From positions 1 through 57,435 of the forward strand of contig DBYG01000019.1 of NCBI GenBank assembly GCA_002310175.1: DNA of 57,435 nt. Direction: 5' to 3'. Under the pieces are notes generated by a model, which searched no databases, was not told the origin of the DNA, and saw nothing but the letters and a program-made list of their open reading frames with translations. Origin of the DNA: Bacteroidales bacterium UBA1192 (GTDB lineage Bacteria; Bacteroidota; Bacteroidia; Bacteroidales; Bacteroidaceae). The stretch's first letter is position 1, and the number at the start of each line of letters is the position of its first letter. The position numbers and the translations under genes were made by a program. Shown in pieces: positions 44,101-51,593 of the stretch.

Positions 44101-44356
44101 TGACAAGTCATACGTCAAGCTGCGTTCAGTTGTCCTCAGTTGGGATATGCCGAAACGTTGGTTCAAGAACATCTTCATTAAGGATGTCGTTATGTCCGCT
44201 TACGGAAGCAACCTGTTCGTATGGACACCTGCTTCAAACACTTTCGTTGATCCTGAAATGTCATCATTCGGTAATGACCTGGAAGGTAACTACGGTGAGT
44301 GGTCAGCAAACCCGAGTTCACGTCACTTCGGTTTCAACCTCAAGTTCAAATTTTAA
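41156..44356 (+). CDS. SusC/RagA-family TonB-dependent outer-membrane transporter
   Basis: A 1066-residue TonB-linked barrel. The signal peptide MRKFLLTMTAVLCFGFAVAQ is followed by a carboxypeptidase-regulatory-like domain (GIATAADDGSPMPAVSVAVQ to ISVPSNGTLVFSFMGYED), the TonB box region IEIDDVVITAMG, a plug with IRGVSSLSGSNQPLYVIDGVP and ALYGSRAANGVVMITTKSG, then a 22-strand-type barrel ending RHFGFNLKFKF. The ATG at 41156 is taken over the upstream TTG at 41132. With SusD and two accessory lipoproteins the gene order matches BT2264-BT2261 of B. thetaiotaomicron, which is reported to carry peptides; similarity of cargo is inferred. Confidence 0.95.
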   Translation: MRKFLLTMTAVLCFGFAVAQNVQVTGIATAADDGSPMPAVSVAVQGTGRGTTTDLDGAYSISVPSNGTLVFSFMGYEDAVIPVNGRRVINVSLNPGSIEIDDVVITAMGIKRSEKALGYAATSINGDAISERRSSDIMSGIAGRVSGVQVASSSSDPGASQSVIIRGVSSLSGSNQPLYVIDGVPMNNAAHYSSDALNSGYDFGNGANAVNPDDVENMTILKGAAATALYGSRAANGVVMITTKSGKKGQGIGIEYNGGVQWSTILRLPQMQNDFGMGWYGDKTDDENGSWGPRFDGTKQIYGAIYNNSQKMKPYSPLEDNIKDFFDIGIRYNNSLSFNGATDKSDYFVSFSQISDNGMIPTDADSYDKYTFSVRGSHKVDKVTFSTALNYANQKNSFAQTGQGESSMYNAIMQTPRDISIIGLKDLNDPFNTPGYYYTPYGITNPYWVLENYKHEYSSERFYGKFQTDYDILKNLKLTYRLGLDTEVNTTEHGAPNLLAMFGTGTYNGDNGASTFDGNEGSYSISSTRRMEINHDIMMTYNTKINDFNINALAGFNGNQRSARAFGAAITKLTIPTWYNLSNTTSAPTVSQSESKRRLMGAYAQFEGSYKDIVFLTVSARNDWSSTLPKENRSFFYPGVTASFIFSDLMEDQEDWLSLGKVRASWGKTGNDASPYMTNATWAQAGGSGYWGAFNFPYTSAGYNAYTLGNVLGSTTLSPEMTTEYELGLNMAFFNNRLSFDVAYYNRNTDKQIYSLDMDYATGFSAQNINLGKVSNKGIEAMVSVSPVRTDDFEWTLTANYTKNWSKVESLPEDLGGEAIIYGLSGGAGMYAIVGEPVGTFKAQVPKKSPDGKIVVNSSTGLPVAEDDMQIVGDMNYDYTLGLSTTLRYKSVSLGADMDIRQGGLMYSRTKDIEFFTGNAIQTAYNDRNDFIIPNSVNEVTDAEGNVTYVENQTAIGLTGYNSKIYDYWNGGGTEMEGGWLIDKSYVKLRSVVLSWDMPKRWFKNIFIKDVVMSAYGSNLFVWTPASNTFVDPEMSSFGNDLEGNYGEWSANPSSRHFGFNLKFKF

Positions 44357-44363
44357 TTAGGGT

Positions 44364-45866
44364 ATGACTATGAAAAAATATCTTTTGACATTAAGTGCAG
44401 CGGCTCTTGTCCTCACTTCCTGCGATCTGGATATCAATGACAACCCGAACTTCCCGGAAGGCAGTACAATAACTGCTGACCTGGTGTTCCCTTCAGTCCA
44501 GAATGCTATCATGGCAACCTCATGCGATATCATGTTCAACTATGCCGGTTTTTTTGCACAGTATTTTGAGCAGATGCCTGAGGCCAATCAGTTCAACGAA
44601 ATTGCAAACTACTCTATAACAGAGTCAGATCAGACCATCGACCGTGCTTATCTCCAGTTGTACGCGCGTGCTCTTGAGGATATAGAGGTGGTTTTGGAAA
44701 AGGTCACAAACAAAGCTGATATACTTGCTGCAACAGCAATGCGTGCTTTCGCATTCCAGCTTATGGTTGATAATACCAGTGATGCTCCTTATACGGAGGC
44801 TCTTCAGGGAAGTGCTAACCCTCAGCCCAAATGGGACGACGGTAAGACTGTTTATCTTGGTATAATAGATGAACTTACTACTGCACTCAAGGCTTATCAG
44901 GATGCTCCTGACGCCATGACTATGACAGATATGATGTTCGACAAGAACACAAGCCAGTGGGAAGGTTATGCAAATGCTCTTCTGCTCCGTATGTACTTCC
45001 GTATGTATGACGCAGGCCTTTCAGAGTACAAGGACAAAATTGTGGCTCTGGTTAATGAAAACAAGTTCTTCAAGGGTGATGTCAAGATTGATATCTTCTC
45101 AGACCAGACTGACAACCGCAGTCCTTTCTATGCCAGTTACTACGCACTGGGTACAACAAACCACTGCGCATCATATCCTATCATTTCATATCTGGTGTCA
45201 ACAAGTGACCCGCGTATTGACTACTGCTTCAGCGTTAACACCAAGGATGGTGATTATGTAGGTCAGATTCCGGGCAGTAAGGCTTTGTCAAAGACGTGGA
45301 ACGGCGGTGACTGGAAAAATGCCAATGTGAGCTGGGTCAATTACACCCTGTTTGACGGTTCAGGAATAACCCGTCCTGCCTATCTCTATACTCAGGCAAA
45401 TCTCCAGTTCCTGATAGCCGAGGCATATCTGCGTTTCATAAACAATGATGCTGCTGCAAAGGCTGCTTACGAGGCTGCAATTGAGGCTGACTTCGACACC
45501 AAGGGCATTGCCGGTTATGATGCATTCATTGCCGGTCCTAAGGTTGCTTGGGGCGGCTCAAATGATGCAAAGCTCAAGCTTATTTATATGCAGAAGTGGG
45601 TTGCTCTCTGCTACATGGATAATATGGAGTCATGGAGTGAAATCCGTCGTACAGATGTTCCTGTCCTCTCTAATAAGAAGGGTAGTGCCATCTTTGCTGA
45701 TGCTACTATTTATAATGCCGGTGAACTTATCGAACCCGCTGAAAACGGACTTGAGGCTGGTGGTTTGATGAAGCGCATGTTCTATCCCAAGAAAGCGCGT
45801 GACCTCAACAAGAACACTCCTGCTGCAAAGAAGGGCAGTGATCCTGTTTGGTGGGATATCCATTGA
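44364..45866 (+). CDS. SusD/RagB-like surface lipoprotein
   Basis: A 500-residue lipoprotein with lipobox LTSC, the lid that closes over the SusC barrel. Residues after the anchor (DLDINDNPNFPEGSTITADLVFPSVQNAIM) and TPR-like helices with YLQLYARALEDIEVVLEKV and AMRAFAFQLMVDNTSDAPYTEAL place it in the SusD-like group 2 that often serves peptide or protein ligands. It starts 7 bp after SusC. ATG 44364 and 44370 are both possible starts. No carbohydrate-active enzyme lies nearby, which fits a non-glycan ligand. Confidence 0.93.
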   Translation: MTMKKYLLTLSAAALVLTSCDLDINDNPNFPEGSTITADLVFPSVQNAIMATSCDIMFNYAGFFAQYFEQMPEANQFNEIANYSITESDQTIDRAYLQLYARALEDIEVVLEKVTNKADILAATAMRAFAFQLMVDNTSDAPYTEALQGSANPQPKWDDGKTVYLGIIDELTTALKAYQDAPDAMTMTDMMFDKNTSQWEGYANALLLRMYFRMYDAGLSEYKDKIVALVNENKFFKGDVKIDIFSDQTDNRSPFYASYYALGTTNHCASYPIISYLVSTSDPRIDYCFSVNTKDGDYVGQIPGSKALSKTWNGGDWKNANVSWVNYTLFDGSGITRPAYLYTQANLQFLIAEAYLRFINNDAAAKAAYEAAIEADFDTKGIAGYDAFIAGPKVAWGGSNDAKLKLIYMQKWVALCYMDNMESWSEIRRTDVPVLSNKKGSAIFADATIYNAGELIEPAENGLEAGGLMKRMFYPKKARDLNKNTPAAKKGSDPVWWDIH

Positions 45867-45878
45867 TTTGTTTTAATT

Positions 45879-46658
45879 ATGAAAAAACATATTAATATGA
45901 AAAAGATTCTATTTAACATACTGATATGCACCGGCCTGGTAACTCTTGCCTCATGTGAGAAAAAAGTTACCACGGAAGATCCATCAACAATCACATATTA
46001 CGTTCAATTCGAACTGAACGGTGAGGAGTCTATGCTCGTTCCTGTAAATTCGACATTTACAGATCCTGGCGTTTCAGCAACTGAGAATGGCGTTGATGTT
46101 AAGGATCATGTGGCTGTATCTATGAAAAACCTTGTTACTGGGGCAGAAGTGAAAGCTATCCCTACAAATACTCCGGGTGCTTATTCTATTGACTACAGTG
46201 CAGCCAATGCTGATGGTTTTACTGTCTCTGCATCACGTGAGGTAATTGTGTATGATCCGGATTTTGCTGTTTCACTGGCAGGTACATATGATACAGATAT
46301 TAATCAGTCCATTTATAATGATCATCCTTTCTCTGATTGGATTGTAGCCAAGGGTTATCCCGGCAATTCCGCTTCAGTCACATTCACTGAGATTGTTCCC
46401 GGATTTTACAGATGCAATGATTTACTGGCAGGCTGGTATGGTCAGATCCGTGGTTATGGTGCCAAGTACTATATGGGCGGTATTGTGATTCTCAATGCGG
46501 ACAATTCACTGTCTCTTGTCTCAAGTTACATTGCAGGTTGGGGTGATAGCCTTGATTATATTGAAAATGCAGTTTATGATCCTGCTACTGGAACCATTAC
46601 TTATGATTCCAGTTATGCCGGTCAGATTTTCATCTCACCTGTTCTTGTTAAACAATAA
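45879..46658 (+). CDS. BT_2262-like accessory lipoprotein (DUF5011/DUF5012 type)
   Basis: A 259-residue surface lipoprotein with lipobox LASC. After the anchor come an Ig-like DUF5011-type domain (FELNGEESMLVPVNSTFTDP, VSATENGVDVKDHVAVSMKN, about residues 40-130) and a C-terminal domain (AGTYDTDINQSIYNDHPFSDW to ITYDSSYAGQIFISPVLVKQ) with the usual SusCD-accessory lipocalin-like appearance. It is third in the unit, 12 bp after SusD, the position of BT_2262 next to its transporter. A second in-frame ATG at 45897 would also give a good signal peptide. Probably a component of the outer-membrane import complex. Confidence 0.78.
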   Translation: MKKHINMKKILFNILICTGLVTLASCEKKVTTEDPSTITYYVQFELNGEESMLVPVNSTFTDPGVSATENGVDVKDHVAVSMKNLVTGAEVKAIPTNTPGAYSIDYSAANADGFTVSASREVIVYDPDFAVSLAGTYDTDINQSIYNDHPFSDWIVAKGYPGNSASVTFTEIVPGFYRCNDLLAGWYGQIRGYGAKYYMGGIVILNADNSLSLVSSYIAGWGDSLDYIENAVYDPATGTITYDSSYAGQIFISPVLVKQ

Positions 46659-46673
46659 TAAAGGTATCAAGTT

Positions 46674-47228
46674 ATGAAAAAGTATATTTCATTATTATCA
46701 TTTGTGGCAGCGCTCTTTGTGGGAAGTTGCAGCCCTTATACTGACGAGGAACCGGGAGGTGTGGCCATTCAGGATCTGTGCGGCACATGGACGGTGTCCG
46801 TTGATGCTTCGGCCGGAGAGTTTACTGGTAAGAAGAAACTTGGTGTTATGGGTAAGACCGAGCTCGACGCTGTTGATGATTGGGTGGATCTTTATAGTTT
46901 AGGTAAGGTTGATTTAAGGACTTATAATACTGCCAATAATGACAAGGATTCACTCTGGTTTGATGATGAAGGTTTCTGGGGTGAGAAATTCAAAATTGGC
47001 TGCAACTACGGAAATCTCACTTTTGACGGTGATTCAGTTGAGTCAGTTTCCGGTTCCGGTTGTGTGGCTGTTATCCGTTATGGCCAGGTGCTTAAAGGTG
47101 CTGCTACAACTCCCCGTGGCGTTAAGGCTGACAGCATTATAGCTTATGTGTTCTATAATGATGACCCGTACGGCCTTACATATAAGATATCAGGTTACCG
47201 TTACACCGGTTACAGCGCTGATTTGTAA
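46674..47228 (+). CDS. BT_2261-like accessory lipoprotein (Lipid_bd/lipocalin-like)
   Basis: A 184-residue lipoprotein with lipobox VGSC. The mature part is a compact beta domain: DLCGTWTVSVDAS, DDWVDLYSLGKVDLRTYNTA, DDEGFWGEKFKIGCNYGNLTF and KADSIIAYVFYNDDPYGLTYKISGYRYTGY, a pattern of the Bacteroidales lipid-binding/putative hydrolase family named from structures. Fourth gene of the SusC unit, matching BT_2261. A strong terminator follows at 47250, marking the end of the operon. Confidence 0.72.
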   Translation: MKKYISLLSFVAALFVGSCSPYTDEEPGGVAIQDLCGTWTVSVDASAGEFTGKKKLGVMGKTELDAVDDWVDLYSLGKVDLRTYNTANNDKDSLWFDDEGFWGEKFKIGCNYGNLTFDGDSVESVSGSGCVAVIRYGQVLKGAATTPRGVKADSIIAYVFYNDDPYGLTYKISGYRYTGYSADL

Positions 47229-47249
47229 TTGAAACAAATTGTACATTGC

Positions 47250-47285
47250 AAAACAGGGACGGAATGCTCCGTCCCTGTTTTGGGT
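47250..47285 (+). terminator. Intrinsic terminator after the SusCD operon
   Basis: A 14-bp perfect stem (AAAACAGGGACGGA, loop ATGC, complement to 47281) followed by a weak T-run. It lies between the accessory lipoprotein and the S41 peptidase. Confidence 0.85.
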
Positions 47286-47325
47286 ATTTTATGGTTCAGG
47301 ATTATATCGTTTTAATTTATAGTAT

Positions 47326-48786
47326 ATGAATAAATTCTTCCTGATATTCAGTCTGGCATTCTCTTTATGCATAGCATTTCCGTTTTCTTCATGTACCGAT
47401 GAGGAGAAGGAGGATATTGAGGAACCGGAAACTGATCCGAAAGAGGTGGAAAGAGAAAAGAAGCTTGCAGCCAACCGTTATTACATGAAAAAGTATTATG
47501 AGGATTATTTTCCGTATTACTTTTGGCATGATGATGTAATTCATAGGGTTAGCTCATATAAGTATGAGAGTTATTCAACCATTGAAGAATATTTTTATGC
47601 CACATTGTTCAAAGATGACCGTTGGAGCTGGATGATGACCGCAGATGAGTATCTTTCCAGTGAGTCCGGAGAAAAGACTGGCACGTATGGCGTGTCACTT
47701 GGACAGGCCATTGAGTATTATAATGATTATAATATCAGAATCCGTTATATTTATCCTGGATCACCGTTTGAACAATATGGTGTGACCAGGGGATGGACAT
47801 TGACTCATCTTGACTCTGTGCCGGTAATGGAATACGTCGCTTCCGGAATGTTCGAAAGGGCTTTTTATAAGGAAAACCAGCTCTATACTTTTAAGGATCT
47901 GAAGGGAGAATCACATTCTTTCAGGTCATCACCGCTTTCTACCCTTTCTGTCCGTTCAAGTCTTAAGGCTGATGTTATAGAGCCTGGTGATTATCCGGGT
48001 CTGACGGAACCGGTCGGTTATTTCCTGTATATGTCATACAAGGCGGGTTTTCTGGATGATATAGACAATGCTTTCGCTCTGTTCAAAGAGGCAGGTGTAA
48101 AAAAAGTCATTCTTGACTTGAGGTACAACGGAGGTGGTGACGGAAGAGCCTCGGATCTTCTGGTCAGTTATCTGGCGCCGGAACCGGCTGATAATATGGT
48201 TTACAAGAGAACCATCCATAACCGTGAGCTGTCTATCTATAACAGCAATGATACTATACACCGCAAGCCCAATTCACTTGACCTTGACGCTCTGTATGTG
48301 ATAGGCGGCAGTGGTACCGCTTCTGCAAGCGAAGTGACTATTAACGGTTTGAAACCATATCTGGATCTCTATCTGGTAGGTGATACCACATACGGTAAGC
48401 CAAACGGAATGTATGTGCTGTTGTATCCGGGCGAAGACGAGGATTATGCCAGATACGATGTGGGTGATTACAGTAATCTTAAACTGGTTTATCTGCCTAT
48501 CGCATTTTTCAGTAAGAATAGTCTTGATGAATCAATTCCCTATAAGGGTTTCATTCCTGACAATTACCGTCCTGATGATATCAAGCATGATTTCGGTGTT
48601 GAGGAGGATAATATCAAGGCTTGTCTGGAACATATGGTAAACGGCAGTTTTCCGGCATTACCGGGACTGTTTAGTACTCAAATGAAAGGTTCCGTATCAG
48701 AAAGACAACTTCAGATACCGGATGATATCATTACTTCTCCCTTATATGGCAGTACTCTGCTACCCTTACCTAAGGAATTGAGGTAA
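47326..48786 (+). CDS. S41-family peptidase lipoprotein
   Basis: A 486-residue surface or periplasmic serine peptidase. Lipobox FSSC anchors it. A PDZ-like region (DYNIRIRYIYPGSPFEQYGVTRGW, about residues 140-185) precedes the S41 catalytic domain with KKVILDLRYNGGGDGRASDLL, GGSGTASASEVT and GDTTYGKPNG. The dyad is Ser333 and Lys358, the 25-residue spacing known for this clan. It lies just past the terminator of the SusCD-like unit, so it may have a separate promoter or be reached by read-through. A peptidase beside a peptide-type SusCD is a plausible functional pairing; that is inference. Confidence 0.9.
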   Translation: MNKFFLIFSLAFSLCIAFPFSSCTDEEKEDIEEPETDPKEVEREKKLAANRYYMKKYYEDYFPYYFWHDDVIHRVSSYKYESYSTIEEYFYATLFKDDRWSWMMTADEYLSSESGEKTGTYGVSLGQAIEYYNDYNIRIRYIYPGSPFEQYGVTRGWTLTHLDSVPVMEYVASGMFERAFYKENQLYTFKDLKGESHSFRSSPLSTLSVRSSLKADVIEPGDYPGLTEPVGYFLYMSYKAGFLDDIDNAFALFKEAGVKKVILDLRYNGGGDGRASDLLVSYLAPEPADNMVYKRTIHNRELSIYNSNDTIHRKPNSLDLDALYVIGGSGTASASEVTINGLKPYLDLYLVGDTTYGKPNGMYVLLYPGEDEDYARYDVGDYSNLKLVYLPIAFFSKNSLDESIPYKGFIPDNYRPDDIKHDFGVEEDNIKACLEHMVNGSFPALPGLFSTQMKGSVSERQLQIPDDIITSPLYGSTLLPLPKELR

Positions 48787-48796
48787 TGAAAAAAAT

Positions 48797-48830
48797 AAGA
48801 CCGGACATCAATTCCGGTCTTACTTTTTTT
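48797..48830. terminator. Bidirectional terminator between S41 peptidase and rpmH
   Basis: Stem AAGACCGGA/TCCGGTCTT with a 7-base loop, T-run on the right (plus strand) and A-run on the left (serves the minus strand). Confidence 0.85.
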
Positions 48831-48847
48831 CTATCCCAATAATGATA

Positions 48848-49009
48848 TTACTTCTTGTTTCCGCAGTACTCATCGGATACTGTCAGTTTCTTGCGGCCCT
48901 TGGCTCTACGTGATGCAAGTACCCTGCGGCCGTTAGCTGAGGCCATTCTCTCACGGAAACCGTGCTTGTTCTTTCTCTTCCTGTTGGAAGGCTGGAATGT
49001 TCTTTTCAT
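48848..49009 (-). CDS. rpmH: 50S ribosomal protein L34
   Basis: A 53-residue basic protein beginning MKRTFQPSNRKRKNKHGFRE and continuing RMASANGRRVLASRRAKGRKK, the unmistakable L34 pattern, with a short C-terminal extension (LTVSDEYCGNKK) usual in Bacteroidales. It was found by translating the minus strand; it is short enough to be missed by length filters. Divergent from efp, with a complete -33/-7 promoter at 49056-49087. Confidence 0.97.
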   Translation of the reverse strand: MKRTFQPSNRKRKNKHGFRERMASANGRRVLASRRAKGRKKLTVSDEYCGNKK

Positions 49010-49055
49010 CGTTATATATTTTTATTGTTTCTGTCCTGATTCGGGAATCGGAGGG

Positions 49056-49087
49056 CAAAGGTAATTTGTTTTTTCCTAATATGCAAA
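49056..49087 (-). promoter_or_regulatory. rpmH promoter, complete -33/-7
   Basis: On the minus strand TTTG (49084-49087), a 20-base spacer, then TACCTTTG (49056-49063). Both match the Bacteroidota consensus. Confidence 0.75.
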
Positions 49088-49112
49088 TTGCTTCTCTTTT
49101 TTTGTCTAAAGT

Positions 49113-49143
49113 TTTGTCTATTTGCCCCATTGCACTACTTTTG
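49113..49143 (+). promoter_or_regulatory. efp promoter, complete -33/-7
   Basis: TTTG (49113-49116), a 19-base spacer, then TACTTTTG (49136-49143). Both match consensus; it would drive efp-radC-DUF59-lpxH. Confidence 0.75.
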
Positions 49144-49190
49144 CAAATGGAAACGTTTTGAATTATTAATAATAGAACAAACAGACTTTT

Positions 49191-49757
49191 ATGATTCTTT
49201 GTCAAGACATCAAGATTGGCACCTGCATAAATCTGGAGGGCCAGCTTTATTTCTGCATCGATTTCCTTCATGTAAAACCCGGTAAGGGCAACACATTCGT
49301 GCGTACCAAGCTCAAGAACGTGGTAAACGGCCGTGTGCTGGAGCGTACATTCCAGATAGGTTTCAAGCTGGAGGATGTCCGTGTGGAACGTCGTCCATAT
49401 CAGTACCTGTACCAGGATGAGATGGGTTACATTTTCATGAACCAGGAGGATTTTGAGCAGGTTACCATCATCAAGGACCTTATCAACGGAGTTGATTACC
49501 TCAAGGAGGGTGAGGTCGTGGATGTAGTCACTAATGCCAACACCGGTGAGATACTATTTGCAGACCTTCCAGTCAAGGTTGTACTGAAGGTCGTTTATAC
49601 AGAGCCCGGCCTTAAGGGTGATACGGCTACCAATGCCACCAAGCCCGCCAAGGTTGAGACCGGATGCGAGGTTCGCGTACCTCTGTTCATCAATGAGGGT
49701 GAGCTTATTGAGGTGGATACCCGTGACGGATCGTATCAGGGCCGTGTAAAGGCATAG
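49191..49757 (+). CDS. efp: Translation elongation factor P
   Basis: A 188-residue EF-P that relieves ribosome stalling at proline runs. The tip loop VKPGKGNTF carries Lys32 at the position modified in other bacteria; whether and how it is modified here is unknown. Other matches are VERRPYQYLYQDEMGYIFMN, TYTEPGLKGDTATN-like VYTEPGLKGDTATNATKP and the C-terminal VRVPLFINEGELIEVDTRDG. It leads a four-gene unit after a complete promoter and is divergent from rpmH. Confidence 0.97.
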   Translation: MILCQDIKIGTCINLEGQLYFCIDFLHVKPGKGNTFVRTKLKNVVNGRVLERTFQIGFKLEDVRVERRPYQYLYQDEMGYIFMNQEDFEQVTIIKDLINGVDYLKEGEVVDVVTNANTGEILFADLPVKVVLKVVYTEPGLKGDTATNATKPAKVETGCEVRVPLFINEGELIEVDTRDGSYQGRVKA

Positions 49758-49764
49758 CAGATGA

Positions 49765-50460
49765 ATGGATAAGCCGGACAAGCTGAATCTTAAACAGTGG
49801 GCCATAGAGGATCGCCCCCGTGAAAAGATGAAGCAAAAGGGCGCAAATGCGCTTACAAACGCTGAGTTATTGGCGATTCTGATACACACTGGAAACACTG
49901 AAGATTCGGTGGTGGCTTTGACACAAAAAGTGATGGCTTCCTGCCGCAACAGTCTTTCCGAACTTGGAAAACTTAGCGTCGGGGAGCTATGCTCTTTCAA
50001 AGGTATAGGTGAGGCCAAGGCGATAACGATTCTGGCCGCATGTGAGTTGGGCCGGAGGCGTAAAGAGGAAGAGCCGGTAAGCAGGCCCAGTGTGCGTACA
50101 TCGCGGGACATTTATGACTGGTTCTACCCTTTGATGGCCGACATGCAGATTGAGGAATGTCATGTGCTGTTTGTCAATCAGGCAGCCAGGGTATTGGGCA
50201 GTATGCGTATCAGTCAGGGCGGTCTGACAGGCGCATCGGTGGATGTACGTTGCATATTGAGGGAGGCGTTCATGCATAGGGCTACCGCAATAGCCCTGTG
50301 TCACAATCACCCCTCAGGTAATCTGATACCGAGCCGTGCGGATGATGAGTTGACTCATTCTGTGCTTAGGGCTTGCCGTACGGTTGACATTCACATGCTG
50401 GACCATGTGATATTCACTGACGGCGGTTATTACAGTTATGCTGACAAAGGCAGGATATGA
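49765..50460 (+). CDS. radC: RadC-family JAB1/MPN metalloprotein
   Basis: A 231-residue RadC. An N-terminal helix-hairpin-helix-like part (GANALTNAELLAILIHTG, LCSFKGIGEAKAITILAACE) precedes the JAMM domain with FVNQAARVLGSMRISQGG and the metal motif CHNHPSGNLIPSRADD. RadC was once called a repair protein, but a repair role is not established; the family function remains open. It starts 7 bp after efp. Confidence 0.93.
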   Translation: MDKPDKLNLKQWAIEDRPREKMKQKGANALTNAELLAILIHTGNTEDSVVALTQKVMASCRNSLSELGKLSVGELCSFKGIGEAKAITILAACELGRRRKEEEPVSRPSVRTSRDIYDWFYPLMADMQIEECHVLFVNQAARVLGSMRISQGGLTGASVDVRCILREAFMHRATAIALCHNHPSGNLIPSRADDELTHSVLRACRTVDIHMLDHVIFTDGGYYSYADKGRI

Positions 50461-50467
50461 TAATGAT

Positions 50468-50782
50468 ATGAGTGAGAGATTCGAGATAGAGGAGAAAGTG
50501 GTTGAGGTTCTCAAGACGGTGTATGATCCTGAGATACCAGTGGATATCTACAACCTGGGCCTTATTTACAAGGTGGATGTGGATGATGACGCCAATGTGA
50601 TTATAGACATGACCCTGACGGCTCCTGGATGCTCTCTGGCGGATTTTATTGTGGAGGATGTGAGGCTGCGGGTGGATGGGCTGGAGTGCGTGAAATCAGC
50701 TACAGTCAATCTTGTCTTTGAGCCTGAGTGGAACAAGGACATGATGTCCGAGGAGGCCAGGCTTGAACTTGGACTGGAATGA
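50468..50782 (+). CDS. DUF59/MIP18-family Fe-S assembly factor (SufT/PaaD-like)
   Basis: A 104-residue protein with the DUF59 signature: LKTVYDPEIPVDIYNLGLIY, then MTLTAPGCSLADFI containing the conserved Cys, and VNLVFEPEWNKDMMSEEARLELG. Homologues help mature iron-sulfur proteins. The ATG at 50468 is chosen, because the frame opening at 50438 overlaps the end of radC by 23 bases and adds an unrelated N-terminus. Its TGA overlaps the lpxH ATG. Confidence 0.9.
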   Translation: MSERFEIEEKVVEVLKTVYDPEIPVDIYNLGLIYKVDVDDDANVIIDMTLTAPGCSLADFIVEDVRLRVDGLECVKSATVNLVFEPEWNKDMMSEEARLELGLE

Positions 50783-51543
50783 AGAAAGTTTATTTCATAT
50801 CGGATGCCCATCTGGGTTCATGGGCGTTGGACCATAAGCGTATGCAGGAACGCCGTCTGGTGCGATTCCTTGATGACATCAAGGAAAAGGCTCAGGCCGT
50901 CTATATGCTGGGTGACATGTTTGATTACTGGTATGAGTACAAATATGTAGTGCCTAAAGGCTATACCCGTTTCCTGGGCAAGATATCGGAACTTACTGAT
51001 CTGGGGGTTGAGGTGCATTACTTCATAGGGAATCATGATATCTGGATGTTCGGGTATCTGGAGCGTGAGTGCGGCGTTATCCTGCACCGTGAACCTATGA
51101 CAACAGAGATAATGGGTAAGGAGTTCTTTCTGGCTCATGGTGACGGTATGGGTGACCCTGATCCCAAGTTCCGTTTTATCAGGAAAGTGTTCCGCAATCG
51201 TACCTGCCAGTTCCTCTTCTCTCTGCTGCCCACCCGATGGAGTATGTGGATGGGGCATAAATGGGCCCAGAAGAGTATGAATGACCACAGGCTTGCCGGC
51301 ATGGAGCCGTATCGCGGAGAGGACAGGGAGTTTGAGATAATCTATGCCAAGGAGTATCTCAAGACGCATCCTGACATCAACTATTTCATATTCGGCCACC
51401 GTCACATCGAGCTGGATCTTATGCTGAGCCATTCCTGTCGCGTGCTTATAATAGGTGATTGGATAACTCAGTACACATACGCTGTGTTTGACGGCAAGAC
51501 CCTCACAATGAACAATTACCTGGAAGGAGATTCCAAGCCATAA
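50779..51543 (+). CDS. lpxH: UDP-2,3-diacylglucosamine diphosphatase
   Basis: A 254-residue calcineurin-fold phosphoesterase of lipid A synthesis that hydrolyses UDP-diacylglucosamine to lipid X. Metal motifs are visible in order: FISDAHLGS, MLGDMFDYW, FIGNHDIWM, LAHGDGMGD and FGHRHIELD. The RxxSMxxGHKWAQK-like region is basic and probably holds the substrate. The ATG overlaps the upstream stop. The unit ends at a bidirectional terminator at 51546. Confidence 0.92.
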   Translation: MKKVYFISDAHLGSWALDHKRMQERRLVRFLDDIKEKAQAVYMLGDMFDYWYEYKYVVPKGYTRFLGKISELTDLGVEVHYFIGNHDIWMFGYLERECGVILHREPMTTEIMGKEFFLAHGDGMGDPDPKFRFIRKVFRNRTCQFLFSLLPTRWSMWMGHKWAQKSMNDHRLAGMEPYRGEDREFEIIYAKEYLKTHPDINYFIFGHRHIELDLMLSHSCRVLIIGDWITQYTYAVFDGKTLTMNNYLEGDSKP

Positions 51544-51545
51544 TA

Positions 51546-51577
51546 ACAAAGGCGGCCATGCGGCCGCCTTTGTATTT
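51546..51577. terminator. Bidirectional terminator between lpxH and ackA
   Basis: A 12-bp perfect stem ACAAAGGCGGCC/GGCCGCCTTTGT with the loop ATGC (51546-51573), serving both converging units. Confidence 0.88.
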
Positions 51578-51593
51578 GAATCAGAGCGTCAGA

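Noticed and set aside
48034..48261. Minus-strand 75-codon frame inside the S41 gene
   Set aside because: Lies wholly inside the catalytic domain coding region and resembles no known protein.
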